Assembly (NCBI GenBank): GCA_020912385.1
Contig: CP087210.1
Location: 2,046,001 to 2,110,000 of the forward strand
Source: Neofusicoccum parvum
Lineage: Eukaryota > Ascomycota > Dothideomycetes > Botryosphaeriales > Botryosphaeriaceae
Direction of reading: 5' to 3'
DNA: 64,000 nt
In this document: in pieces, positions 1 to 10,010 of the stretch
Position numbering within the stretch: the first letter of the stretch is position 1
Layout of the letters: the number at the start of each line of letters is the position of its first letter
Made by a program: the position numbers and the translations under genes
The notes under the pieces: model-generated
What the model was told of the DNA's origin: nothing
Seen by the model: the letters and a program-made list of their open reading frames with translations, nothing else
Databases searched by the model: none

Positions 1-1630
1 AGAGCCTTGACCTGGTTGCTCAAATCTTGGAGCTGCTGTCGCAACACATCACCTTCGCGCTGTAGCCCCTCGACTTGGCCAGACCACTTCCTTGCCTCCT
101 TCTTGGCGGCATCCCGATCTCTGTTCGCCTCTTCCAGAAGCTCAGAGATTTCAAGCACGTTGTTCTCAAGCTTCTGATGCCCGGCTCGAAGTTCTTCGAT
201 CTCGGGTTGCTTCGCTTCCAGATCCTGGATCATCTCATCGATGGTGCTGCTCAGTTTCGCGTTGCGGCGGCGCTCTGCGTCGAGTTCTGACTTGACCTGG
301 GCATGTTCGGCATAGAGCTGAGTGAATGTAAGACCGCCTTTCACACGCGAAGGCGTACCATAGCCGGGTGTGCCAAAGGTGGGAGATCCTGAACGTCCTG
401 GGGTAGCAGCACCGCCAAGGCCATTGACAGCGCGCCTAGGAGTTCCGGTAACGGCCACAGCAGTATGTTGGCGAGTTGCAAGATCCGATTCCATCTTCTC
501 AACCTGAACCTCCAACTCTTCAATCTTCTGCAATGCCATCTCTTTCTCTGATCGCTCCGTTTCTACCTCAGCCTGCATCTGACCAAGTTCTTCTGCGGCA
601 TCCTCCTTCACCTTGTCCAAAGAACCTTGAACTTCTTGAAGGCGCGCTCGTGCGGTATCCGCGCTCTGCTTTTGAAGGTCGGCCAGGCGGCGTGAGCTGT
701 CCAGCTCAACACGGAAGGACTCTTCAGCCTTCGCCGCGGCTTCCTGGAGTTGCTGTATCTTCGTTAGAGAGTCCTCGGCCTTCTGATTGACCTCGTCGAC
801 ACGGCTCCGCAGACCGGCCTCGGTGCGGCGTAAGGACTCGATCGTCTCACTGGCGTCATCGTACATGCGCTGCAGTTCCGAAATCCTAGCACTCTTTTCC
901 TTGCGGTACTTCGAGTACTCCGTGCTCTTTGTCTGAAGCTCCGACTCATACCATTCGTTGTTCTTCTTCAGGAGGTCGATTTCCTGCTGTAGGGCCTGCT
1001 GACGGAACTTGGTGTTCGTTGCTGCATTCTGCGCTGCCTGGTTCTTGTCCTCAAGTTCCGAAATCTCACGACGAAGAGCAACGATCTTCTGGTGTTGAGC
1101 CGAGAGTTCCTCGGCAAGCTTGTCGTGAGCTGTGGTCTTCGCTTCCAATAGAGCAACGGTCTCGCGATTCGAAGCCTCCAGCGTGTTGACACGCGCTCGC
1201 AAAACTTCGGTTTCCGAGGATGATGTCGTCGACGATGACTTCATGTTCTGAAGCTCGGATTCTAGGGAGACGCGCGCGTTCTCTGTGACGTAGATGTGTC
1301 AACAATGCCCAGTGGTAACTCCAGTGTGAGAAACGTACCCTCCTCACTTAGCTTCCTGCGCACCTCCTCCAGCTCCTTCAGGTTCTTGTCCACTGATGCC
1401 TTGAGTGCTCTGGCACGGGCGTCGCCCGTCCGCACAGCGTTTTCGAGCTCGACATCGGAGCGAAGCTTCTCAGCCTTCACATCGTCAAACTCGTGTGCCT
1501 TCGCTTCAATTTTGACCAAGAGCTGCTGCACAAGCTCGATAGTGGGCGCGTCGAGCAGTGTCTGTAGGGTCGGCTCCGGGAAGGAGTAGGCCGCGGCGAT
1601 GTAGGCCGTGTCGATGGCCGCCGTCGCCAT
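1..1630 (-). CDS. MLP1: Nuclear basket protein Mlp1/Tpr, N-terminal part
   Basis: Large coiled-coil filament protein of the inner nuclear pore basket, involved in mRNA quality control and silencing. The ATG is at 1630. Exon 1 runs 1630-1339; a short intron (donor GTACGT at 1338, acceptor CAG at 1285-1283) joins in frame to exon 2 (1282 to the window edge). The open frame is almost all heptad-like, rich in Glu, Lys, Gln and Leu. It contains a Gly/Pro/Ser/Thr-rich break followed by the block FTQLYAEHAQVKSELDAERR and then STIDEMIQDLE, which I recognise from fungal Mlp1/Tpr proteins. Only about 525 of an expected 2000 residues are inside the window, so the protein is cut by the edge, not by mutation. 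It is head-to-head with TFA2 across about 490 bp. Family assignment is firm; the intron is inferred. Confidence 0.88.
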
Positions 1631-2116
1631 GGCTCAAGAGGGTGAATGAAACGAGCTCAGGTCAGCGCATAATAGAGGAGATGAAGCGTGTGACCGGACT
1701 TCGGGGGAGAAAGGGAGAAGAAAGAGCGGCTTGAGAGGCGCGGCCCACAATGGCGGGTGGAGACGCACGCGTGGGGAGGCTGGTGGTGTTTCTTTGACGA
1801 CCGTGACGGAGGCGCGGCGAGCGTCAATGAGCTGCGTCGCGCTAGAGCGGGTCTTGGCGCGCGCGGAGGGATTAGCCGGGGTGCGACCGTCAGGCAGAGC
1901 CGCCTTCAGGCAGGCCCGCGCATCATTCAAGGAAGCTGCACCTTCCACCGGCCCTTCCACCCTCGCTATCCCGCCGGCACCCTTCTCAACTTCTCCAGAG
2001 CAGCGGCCTGCAGCTCGCAGACGGTCGCTGGCACCGCCAGCACTTGGCGACTTGACGCTTCGACATTCCTACCCCGACACACCGCAGCGGGCGACAAGCC
2101 AGCGCCTGCCGGCACC

Positions 2117-2950
2117 ATGTCCTTCCTCAAGCCGTCCAGCGCAACTTCCGCGCCGTCGCCTACTCCATCCAACTCGTCGCAGTCGAACAAGAAGCGCCCG
2201 CGTCCCGATGCCAATGCGCCCGTCTACTCGCAACCGGAGAACACCAACTCCGGCCTGGAAACCATCACCCGTGTCACCTTCGCACTCGACTACCTCAAGG
2301 AGAAGGACAAAGCGATGACTTTCGAGGACGTTTTCAACCACTTGTCGATTCAGGTCAGCGATGGCCATGGATCGAAGCCCAGGCCGGCTCCCAAAGGTGG
2401 CCGTGACTGGAAGCTGTTGTCCACCATCTTGCGAACCCACCACAAGGTCGATTACGATCCAACCGGATTCAAGGGTCAGGGATCCTACCGCTATCGGCCT
2501 CCGCATAACGTACGCTCTGCGGAGCAGTTGAAGGGTCTTCTACAACGTCAGACGAGCTCGGTGGGAATCAAGGCGTCGGAGCTGAAGGATGGTTGGCCGG
2601 GTGCGATCGATGCGATCAACGAACTGGACAAGAAGGGCGAGATTCTGGTCACGCGCAATCAGAAGACTGGGCAGCCGTTGCTGGTGTGGCAGAACGACCC
2701 TTCACTGTCGCACAACATCGACGCCGATTTCCGCAGCATGTTTTTGAGCATCGCGCTGCCTGCCAATCCCGATGACATGCGTTCGAGGCTCGAGGCAGCC
2801 GGCCTTAAGCCTGTCAGCGCCCCGAGGGATGTGAAGCCGCTCAACAACCAGCCGCAAAAGAAGAAGAAGAAGGCGCCGAGGAAGGGCATGAAGACGTCTA
2901 ACACGCACATGTTGAACGTCTTCCGGGATTACTCTGACAAGAAGAAATAA
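2117..2950 (+). CDS. TFA2: TFIIE beta subunit (Tfa2)
   Basis: Small subunit of the general transcription factor TFIIE, which recruits and stimulates TFIIH at RNA polymerase II promoters. The frame is open far upstream, but the ATG at 2117 (context GGCACCATGTCC) starts the conserved protein of 277 aa. In order: a Ser/Pro-rich N-terminus with a basic KKRPRP patch, a winged-helix region (about 55-125, including the block GQGSYRYRPPHNVRSAEQL), a second winged-helix region with KELxDGWP-like and LVTRN segments, and a very basic C-terminal tail (KKKKKAPRKGMK), as in fungal Tfa2. No intron is needed, although a short in-frame intron near 2355 cannot be excluded. Shares a divergent promoter with MLP1. 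Confidence 0.9.
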   Translation: MSFLKPSSATSAPSPTPSNSSQSNKKRPRPDANAPVYSQPENTNSGLETITRVTFALDYLKEKDKAMTFEDVFNHLSIQVSDGHGSKPRPAPKGGRDWKLLSTILRTHHKVDYDPTGFKGQGSYRYRPPHNVRSAEQLKGLLQRQTSSVGIKASELKDGWPGAIDAINELDKKGEILVTRNQKTGQPLLVWQNDPSLSHNIDADFRSMFLSIALPANPDDMRSRLEAAGLKPVSAPRDVKPLNNQPQKKKKKAPRKGMKTSNTHMLNVFRDYSDKKK

Positions 2951-3620
2951 GCGAGAGTTGGATACGGGACTGCCACGCCATGTTCAATCGTGGCTGCAGA
3001 TCATCTCACGACAAGCTGGTGAACAAAGTGGCGGGAGCTTTTTGATTCGGATTTGCATGGTCTGGCATGGCGTTTGGTTTGGGTTGCACTAAAGATGGCG
3101 TTGCGGAGGATATACCAAAAAAGCTCCGCGGAGAGTTGAGAAACATATGACGAAGAAAACAGGAATACGGAACTTTATTGATAACTTTAGACTGACGGAA
3201 GCTTGGCAAGCGTGCCTCGATGGCTGAGGTGAACGCGAGTAGTGAACACTACCGCAATACAACTACGTGGTCGCCGGATAGCATTACACCACGTGCGTAT
3301 CTTAAGAGTAATTGAAGGATTCATCCATACGCGAACTAACAGTGATTGAAATGCCAAACCCGTCAGGACGAAGCATCAAACCCTCCAGATGTAAGAACTT
3401 GTTGCTGTATGCTCACAGACCGACTAAATAACAAAGATGGTTGCAGTTCTAAGTTAGAATTTTTAAATCGCAGCATGCTACATGCTCTCCTGAAGCCCGA
3501 AGCTAGCTTCCAGCTTGCCTTCTGCTACATGAGCGGTTCTCATACAGTCATTCAAAGTCCTCGTAGGGGTTAAACTAGTAAATTGATTTTGATAGTCTGC
3601 GCGAACTCACCAGCACAAGC
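2951..3620. other. Intergenic, convergent 3' ends
   Basis: 670 bp between the TFA2 stop and the stop of the allantoinase-like gene. It is more AT-rich than the flanks, as expected for converging 3' UTRs. The 75-aa open frame at 3346-3573 has no recognisable content. I see no RNA gene or repeat. Confidence 0.5.
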
Positions 3621-4751
3621 TCAAGCCAACTGGCCTTTCTTGTAAGGGAACTTTTCCCTAAAATGCTCCGCTATCTGTGTCCTCGTTGCCACCCAAACTC
3701 CTTCCTTCTGGCTGATATGCTCCACGAACTTCTTCAGCGCCGCAAAACGCGCAGGCTTACCTATGCACCTACAATGCAGTCCAATCGTCATCATCTTCGG
3801 CATGCCCTCGCAGCCCTCCTCATAAAGCACATCAAACGCCCCCTTCACGTGATCGTAGAAGTCCATAGGTGCTCCGAAGCCGGTGGGCACATTGAACTTG
3901 TAGTCGTTGCAGTCGTACGAGTACGGCACCATCAGCATGCCCTGCGGGTTCGGCTCGTCCTTCTCGGCCGGCACGTCGACCCAGTACGGCACATCGTCGG
4001 CGTAGCTGTCGGACTGCCAAAGGAGCGGGAGGCCCATCTCCTTGTAGACGTCCCAGACGAGGGCGTGCGAGCGCGGCGACAGTCGGCCGTAGTACCAGCC
4101 TTTCGGGGCCGAGCCGGTGATGCGCTGGATCGTCTCGATGCCCTTCTTGATCGTAGCTTTTTCCTCCTCCGCAGGCATGTCATGATAGTCGATCCAGCTG
4201 AGAGAGCGTTAGTCAAGTGCTTGTTCTTGTTGGAGTCGATTGTTGGGGGGCTTACCGGTAAGCGTGTGAGGCTACATCGTGGCCGTTTTGCACGCTTGAT
4301 AGCGCCACCGCCGGATTCTTCTCAATGGCCTGGCCCACGGCGTACAGCGTGTACTTGTAGCCATACTTGTTGAACAGCCGGAACAACCTCCACACACCGG
4401 CCCTCGATCCATAGTTGCTGTGGGGCCATCAGTCATTACGTAACTTAGGCCCGAGAGTAGCACGTACTATTCACTCTCGATGTTGACAGCTCGCTCCTGG
4501 ACTTTTGGGACGCCGCCAGGTGCCTCCCACAAATGCGTCTCCGAGTGCACATCCCCGTTCAACACCGTGTGCTCGGCGCCCTCCTCGTAGTTGATCACGA
4601 ATGACACAGCGATCTTGGCGCCATTGGGCCACTGCGGGTTGAACGATTTCTCGCCATAGCCGATCAGGTCCCGCGGGAAGTCGTAGTGGTCGTCCCACTT
4701 GAAGGGCGCGACCTTGGAGGGGTCCTCGGCGAAGTTGTAAGGGGTCGACAT
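3621..4751 (-). CDS. PuuE-type allantoinase-like / polysaccharide deacetylase family hydrolase
   Basis: Predicted 340-aa NodB-fold hydrolase. Exons: 4751-4468, 4417-4256, 4197-3621 (donors GTACGT and GTAAGC; acceptors ACAG and TCAG). Landmarks of PuuE allantoinases are present: PRDLIGYGEK, then VSFVINYEEGAEH, then NYGSRAGVWRL, then HAYRWIDYHDMP, then DSYADDVPYWVDVP, then MMTIGLHCRCIGKPARF. The classical NodB TFDDG motif is replaced by the NYEEG block, typical of the PuuE branch rather than of chitin deacetylases. No signal peptide is seen, which argues for an intracellular role and against cell-wall deacetylation. Known members hydrolyse the cyclic ureide allantoin; the exact substrate here is inference. 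It is head-to-head with an amidase, suggesting a shared nitrogen-release role. Confidence 0.82.
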
Positions 4752-5375
4752 GGCAGCGACAAGGAGAAGTGGTAGACGGTTCAAAAAAAGAACGAACAGG
4801 CTCAGTAGTACCGGCGGAAGCGCATAGACAGCCGCAGCGGTTTCTGAGGTCTAGAACGGTGGGTGGGCGGAAAAAGTATCCAGGGACTATTGGAAGACGG
4901 AAGCGGCAGACTACAAAGCCGGCGCGGACACATATTTCTACTCATGTCTCACTTTCCCCAGAATCTGAGCTCCCCACGCTTGGATGTGTGGCTTCGAGCG
5001 CCGCCGGCCGAGGTCGCCACTGCACCCGGGCTGAGCGGGGATTTGTTTGGCCGCGGGCAAGAGGGCAGCAGGAGCTCTCTGGGCGCGATAGGGCGATGCA
5101 TGGCGGGCATTGGGTGCGGGTGAGGCACGAGTCGGTGATAGCTGGAGCGCGGCCGACAGACCGGCCAGGGATCGGCGGCAGATAAGCGGACCAGAGCGCG
5201 CCGTCAGGCCCGGCCGGCCGTTGGCGGTGCCATTGACACGCCCTTCAAGAACACCAGAGATGGTGCAGACGCGCCGTCCGCTGATGTTGAGCGTCTGCAC
5301 GATCTGACTTTGCCTTGCGAGCTTGATTCCGCGCCGCGTCACGTGACTGCCGCCATCCCACTTTGCCTTTCCATC
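4752..5375. promoter_or_regulatory. Divergent promoter, allantoinase-like / amidase
   Basis: A 624-bp intergenic region must hold both promoters of the head-to-head pair. It is GC-rich toward the amidase. The only clear motif is a TCACGTGA palindrome near the amidase ATG. Long minus-strand open frames here are antisense shadows of the amidase gene. Confidence 0.5.
5339..5346. promoter_or_regulatory. TCACGTGA palindrome (bHLH / Cbf1-type site)
   Basis: A perfect 8-bp palindrome about 30 bp before the amidase ATG. TCACGTGA is a common fungal core-promoter element bound by bHLH factors of the Cbf1 type. Binding here is inference. Confidence 0.5.
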
Positions 5376-6989
5376 ATGAGCGTCCTCTTCACCTCCATCT
5401 CCGACTCCAATCCCGTCAAGGTCGAAGACGTCAGGGATTCCTTCGCCAAGCTTGGCGTGACCGTGTCGCCCGAAGAGGAAGCCGACTACTTCAAGCTGCT
5501 CGCCGGCCTCCACGACGCCGCCAAAATCGTCGAGAGCCTGCCCGACTACGTTCCCGGAGTCGATCTCGCCAGATTCCCCCGCAACAATGTCCACCGCCCC
5601 TCCGCGGATGAGCAGGTGCTCGGTGCTGCTTGGGCGCACACCTTCTCCATCAAGGACCCCTCCATCCAAGGCCCTCTGACGGGCAAGACGGTTTGCCTGA
5701 AAGATTGCATCACCGTGGCCGGCGTGCCACAACTTCTCGGAACGCGCTCCATCGAGCCATGGACCCCAGAATCCGATGCCAGTGTTGTGACCTGGACGCT
5801 GGAGGCAGGCGCCGAGATCGTCGGCACCGCCAACTGCGAGAACTGGTGCCAGAGTACGTCGAGTTTCAGCAGCGCTCACGGAACCGTTGAGAACCCCTTT
5901 GCGGCCGGCTATTCCGCTGGAGGCAGCACGTCTGGCGCTGCAGCCCTGGTTGGAGCGGGCCTCGTCGACATCGCCATCGGCGCGGACCAGGGCGGCAGCA
6001 TCAGAGTCCCGGCTGCGCTCTGCGGATGCGTTGGCTTGAAGCCGACTCACGGATTGGTGCCTTACACTGGCATCGCGTCGAACGATGCCAACAACGACCA
6101 TGCTGGTCCGCTTGCTCGCACCGTCATGGATGTTGCGTTGTGCTTGGACGCAATATCCGGCTACGATGGCATCGACGACCGCGGCCTGGGTGCTCCCAGG
6201 CACGGCACCACGACGTTCGCGGCGGATCTTGCTGCTCAGGATCGCAGTGATGCGCAGAGTCTGTCCGGATTCCGTGTCGGTATTCTGAAGGAAGCCTTCG
6301 AGCAGGCCATCGTGGAGCCGCGAATGCGCAAAGCCGTAATCGATGCGGCGCAGAAGTTCTCGGCGCTGGGTGCTACGGTTGAAGAAGTCTCGATACCCGA
6401 CCACCTTCTTGGAACCGCAATCTGGACCGTGGAGCAGCGCGTTTCGGGCTGCCTCTCGATGATGGGCAAAGCGGCAGGCCGTCGGGGCATGGGCCTTACC
6501 AAGCTTGAGGAAGCGCGGTTGCCTTGGACCCAGGAGAAGTTCGACAAGCTCTTCCCCACGACGAAAAACATCTTCCTCAACGGCATCTATCTCATGGAGA
6601 AGTTCCCTGCGTTGTATGCAAAAGCGCAAAACTTGAGCCGTAGGTTGCGCGACGAGTACGAGAAGGCATTGGAGAAGTATGACGTTCTCATCCTTCCGAC
6701 GACAAGCTTTGTTGCTCCTAAGCATGGCCAGTGGACCACTCCAATTGACACCATCTCGCCAACTATTGGATTGACTAGCAATACCACCATGTTCGATGCC
6801 ACTGGTCAGCCAGCCATGAGCATACCAATCGGCTGGCTATCGGCAAAGGAGGATCCCAGCGTCATGCTGCCTGCTGCAATGCAAATTGTCAGTGGATTGT
6901 GGCAGGACCACAAAGTCCTCAAAGCTGGCCACGCATGGCAGAGAGCACATGACTGGAAGTCTGTGAGATGCGAAGACGTAAAAGCCTGA
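5376..6989 (+). CDS. Amidase signature family hydrolase
   Basis: Intronless 537-aa amidase (Ser-cisSer-Lys hydrolase) that would convert an amide to acid plus ammonia. The ATG at 5376 (MSVLFTS) is preferred over the in-frame start at 5310 because the latter adds only a 22-residue unconserved leader. The triad is intact and correctly spaced: K109 (in TVCLKDCITV), S184 (in AGGSTSG) and S208 (in GADQGGSIRVPAA). The 75- and 24-residue intervals match the family exactly. The following block GLKPTHGLVPYTG is like bacterial nitrile/amide-pathway amidases. An N-terminal helical region of about 90 residues precedes the fold. No targeting signal is evident. The natural substrate cannot be read from sequence; the divergent allantoinase-like neighbour points to nitrogen scavenging. 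Confidence 0.92.
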   Translation: MSVLFTSISDSNPVKVEDVRDSFAKLGVTVSPEEEADYFKLLAGLHDAAKIVESLPDYVPGVDLARFPRNNVHRPSADEQVLGAAWAHTFSIKDPSIQGPLTGKTVCLKDCITVAGVPQLLGTRSIEPWTPESDASVVTWTLEAGAEIVGTANCENWCQSTSSFSSAHGTVENPFAAGYSAGGSTSGAAALVGAGLVDIAIGADQGGSIRVPAALCGCVGLKPTHGLVPYTGIASNDANNDHAGPLARTVMDVALCLDAISGYDGIDDRGLGAPRHGTTTFAADLAAQDRSDAQSLSGFRVGILKEAFEQAIVEPRMRKAVIDAAQKFSALGATVEEVSIPDHLLGTAIWTVEQRVSGCLSMMGKAAGRRGMGLTKLEEARLPWTQEKFDKLFPTTKNIFLNGIYLMEKFPALYAKAQNLSRRLRDEYEKALEKYDVLILPTTSFVAPKHGQWTTPIDTISPTIGLTSNTTMFDATGQPAMSIPIGWLSAKEDPSVMLPAAMQIVSGLWQDHKVLKAGHAWQRAHDWKSVRCEDVKA

Positions 6990-7874
6990 ACGCAACGCTC
7001 TCCACGAATTTGTTTAGATCAGCCTCCATAGCCATCCTTAGATCGCATCTTCTAGCTTCTGTCCACCCGTATTAGTCTTTCCTGTCATCCAATCTGTCTC
7101 TGTTTTTGCGCCGTCTTGCCGTTCGATTCTATCCGCATTTGGAAAGATGTGTAATTTCCTGTTCTGGACGCCAAGCACGCGTTATCTCCCGTCCCGCTGT
7201 CACGGCCGTGTTTGCCCCGTTTCCCAGATTTCAGCACAAGCAACCACGTGGACAGTTCTCCTCTCGACGTGGCTGTCGGGGTTCTCCTCACGGCGCGTTC
7301 CAGTTGGCCGCGGCGGGAGCACCTCCGCTTGCATAATGGGAAGACCCGCGAGCGTAAGCAGCCTCCCGCGAACAAAGGTGGGGTTCATTTCGCCGCATCG
7401 CCTCCATCTGACTCGTCGACCGGGAATGACTGCGCGGAAATAAACGACTGCCCCAGCGCCGCCGCCAGGTACGGCACGATACGCACTACGACTGCCCAGC
7501 CCCGCCATGCCGGATCATGTCTGATACGTAGACATCTCGCTAAAAGCCCCCGCTAGCCTGGACCTATCTCATTCTCACCCCATCCTACGGCTTTTCTCTT
7601 GCCAATCCCCGGCTGCGTAATTGTAACTGTGTGAGGGCGCTGACGTATCAGTGGGTAAGCCCACCCCTCGCATTCTCTCTTCCTTGTCCACACGGTTGTT
7701 TGCGTGATGCATGAACGAGCAGCCCTGCGATCCGAGATCGGTGGGGAAAGGGTGCCTGCTCCTCGACCCCTCGTGGAAAACGCAGGGCTTAACGCCTTGG
7801 CTGCCGAGTTCTTCAAGGGCGTCTGACCTACTATGCGGCGTCGTCGCTCTCTCTTCAGCTGAAACGCAGCCGGG
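6990..7874. other. Intergenic, amidase 3' end / MFS promoter
   Basis: 885 bp holding the amidase 3' end and the promoter of the following MFS gene. Several open frames of up to 114 aa occur on both strands without recognisable content or codon bias. No repeat or RNA gene seen. Confidence 0.4.
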
Positions 7875-9808
7875 ATGGACGAGGAGAAGCAGCAAGCAGG
7901 CCCCTCTGCTGTGGCTTTACCGCCTGCTGGGGATGATGGATCTCAGCCCAACCAACGTGAACTGGTGGACCACCAGAACTTCGAGGGCCAGTACAAGTTT
8001 GGTCGGCTGATTGTTATTCTGAGCGCCCTGGCGTTCACGTTGTTTGTGTCTTTCCTAGACCAGACAAGTGTGTCGACTGCGCTTCCGGCTATTGCGAAGG
8101 ATCTAAACGCGTTCGAGTCGATCTCATGGGTTGGTGAGTTGACAGCTGCGAGCCAAGTGTTGCCATACACTGCTGACAAGTACGCAGGAACGTCCTTTCT
8201 GATCGCAAATACCTCATTCCAACTCATCAACGGGAGGTTAAGTGACATCTTTGGCCGACGAGCATGTCTCATGTACGTCTACCGTCATCAAATCTTTACT
8301 GCCCTAGTTCCCCCTGTCACTTCTGGGTATTTGTTCTGACGGTTTGGGCAGTATTTGCATGGTTCTCCTCGCCCTCGGTGATCTCTTGTGCGGCTTCGCC
8401 AAGTCCGCAATCCAGCTCTACGTCTTCCGCGGAATTGCGGGTATTGGCGCCGGTGGCATCAATAGTCTCGTCATGATCATCTTTTCAGACCTCACGACGT
8501 TGCAGCAACGCGGCAAATACCAGGGCCTCATGGAAGCGAATATATCCTTAGGAAATGGAGTTGGACCGTTGATTGGAGGTGCTTTCTCTCAGTCAAACGC
8601 AGGCTGGCGATGGACATTTTGGTGCGTATGAACCACCTTAATCGTTTGGCGGGTAGAGCTAACCGCACATAGGTTTGTGGTTCCGGTCACTTGCGTGGCT
8701 GGTGTTGCGGTCTTCCTGGCAACACCCAAGACCCCGGTATCGCAGGGTAGAATCATCGACAAGGCCAAAATGATTGACTATCCAGGAATGCTTTTGAGTT
8801 TAGCTGGCGTTATCTTTCTTCTGGTAAACAACATTGACGCCTGTACATTCGCAGCACGACTGACACCCCTAGATCCCCATTTCCGGCGGAGGCACGACAT
8901 ACGACTGGGACTCCGCCTTCGTCATCTCTTTCCTAGTCATCGGCGGCCTCCTCACCATCGCATTCATCGTCGTCGAATGGCGCTTTGCTCGTTACCCCAC
9001 GATGCCCTTCCGCCTCTTCGAGCGCACCTCCGCAAAAATCCTCTTCACACACAACTTCATCAGCGGCGTCGTATACTACACAGACCTCTACTACCTCCCG
9101 CTCTATTACCAGATAATTCTCGACAAGTCCCCCATTCTCTCCGGCGTCTTGATCCTGCCCCTAATCCTGGGCTTCTCCCTCGCCTCCGGCGCGGGCGGCT
9201 TCATGATCTCCCGCCTCGGCCGCTGCAACCCCATCATCCGATCCGGCTACGTCCTCTGGACCGCCGGCGCAGGCGGCCGCATCGCGTTCGGCCCGCACAC
9301 GTCCATCGGCGTTATCGTCGGCTGCCTGCTCGTCGAGGGCGTCGGGCTCGGGCTGTCCATGCAGCCCGTCATGATCGCGCTGCTGTCCAACACCCGCAAA
9401 GAGGACCGCGCGGTGGTGACCGGCCTGCGCAACTTCCTGCGCACGATCGGTGGTGCGATAGGATTGGCCATCGCGGCTGCGATCATTAACAATGTGCTGT
9501 TGACGCACCTGCCGCCGGGACTGCCGCGCTCGGATGCGTCAGAGTTGGCGAACTTGTTGGATACGCTGCCCGTGGGGGAGAGGGCGGAGGTGGTGGCGGC
9601 GTATATGCGCGGGTTGCACATTGTGTTTTACCTAGGCGCGCCGCTGATGGGAGCGTGTTTAGTGAGTAGTGCGTTCTTGACGGATGTTAACCTTGCGACG
9701 GCGCATGATCGGTATAAGAAAGACGAGGTGGCAGGGACAGCGCCAGCAGAGAAAGGAGGTGATGGTGGTAGTGGCACGGAGGATGGCCCCGCAACAGTTG
9801 CCAAGTAG
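7875..9808 (+). CDS. MFS multidrug-type transporter (DHA2 / 14-TM)
   Basis: Plasma-membrane proton antiporter of the drug:H+ type. Exons 7875-8133, 8188-8272, 8352-8621, 8673-8823 and 8873-9808 give 566 aa in continuous frame (donors GTGAGT, GTACGT, GTGCGT, GTAAAC). A hydrophilic N-terminus of about 45 aa leads into TM1 (VILSALAFTLFVSFLDQTSV). Motif A is NGRLSDIFGRR; motif C-like is GNGVGPLIGG with SNAGWRWTFW, hallmarks of 14-spanner DHA2 exporters. The later half has the paired-helix region and ends in a charged Gly-rich tail. There is no adjacent biosynthetic core gene, so an efflux role in a metabolite cluster is not supported. Substrate unknown. Confidence 0.9.
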
Positions 9809-10010
9809 GCCAGGCACTGCGGATGATTCAGACTTCGCAAGAGTGGGAAATGCTCTACTGGGACAAGACAATTTTAACTCCTATTCCTCGTTCCTCCCTT
9901 GATTGTGTGTCCCACTTATACCACTGTAGCCTACGCTGAGACAGACCTCTACCGATATGCGCTTGATCGCTCATCTCGAAGCCGGCCTGTCTCCAGATAA
10001 CCATTTGCGT
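9809..10010. other. Short convergent intergenic gap
   Basis: About 200 bp separate the stops of two converging transporter genes, so their 3' UTRs probably overlap. No hairpin terminator or repeat is obvious. Confidence 0.4.

Noticed and set aside
3621..4751. Calling the hydrolase a chitin deacetylase
   Set aside because: No signal peptide, and the PuuE-specific blocks (IGYGE, NYEEG, SYADDVPYW) fit the allantoinase branch better.
4938..6725. 595-aa open frame on the minus strand
   Set aside because: Exactly antisense to the amidase, whose catalytic triad and spacing are intact. The minus-frame product has low-complexity composition and no domain.
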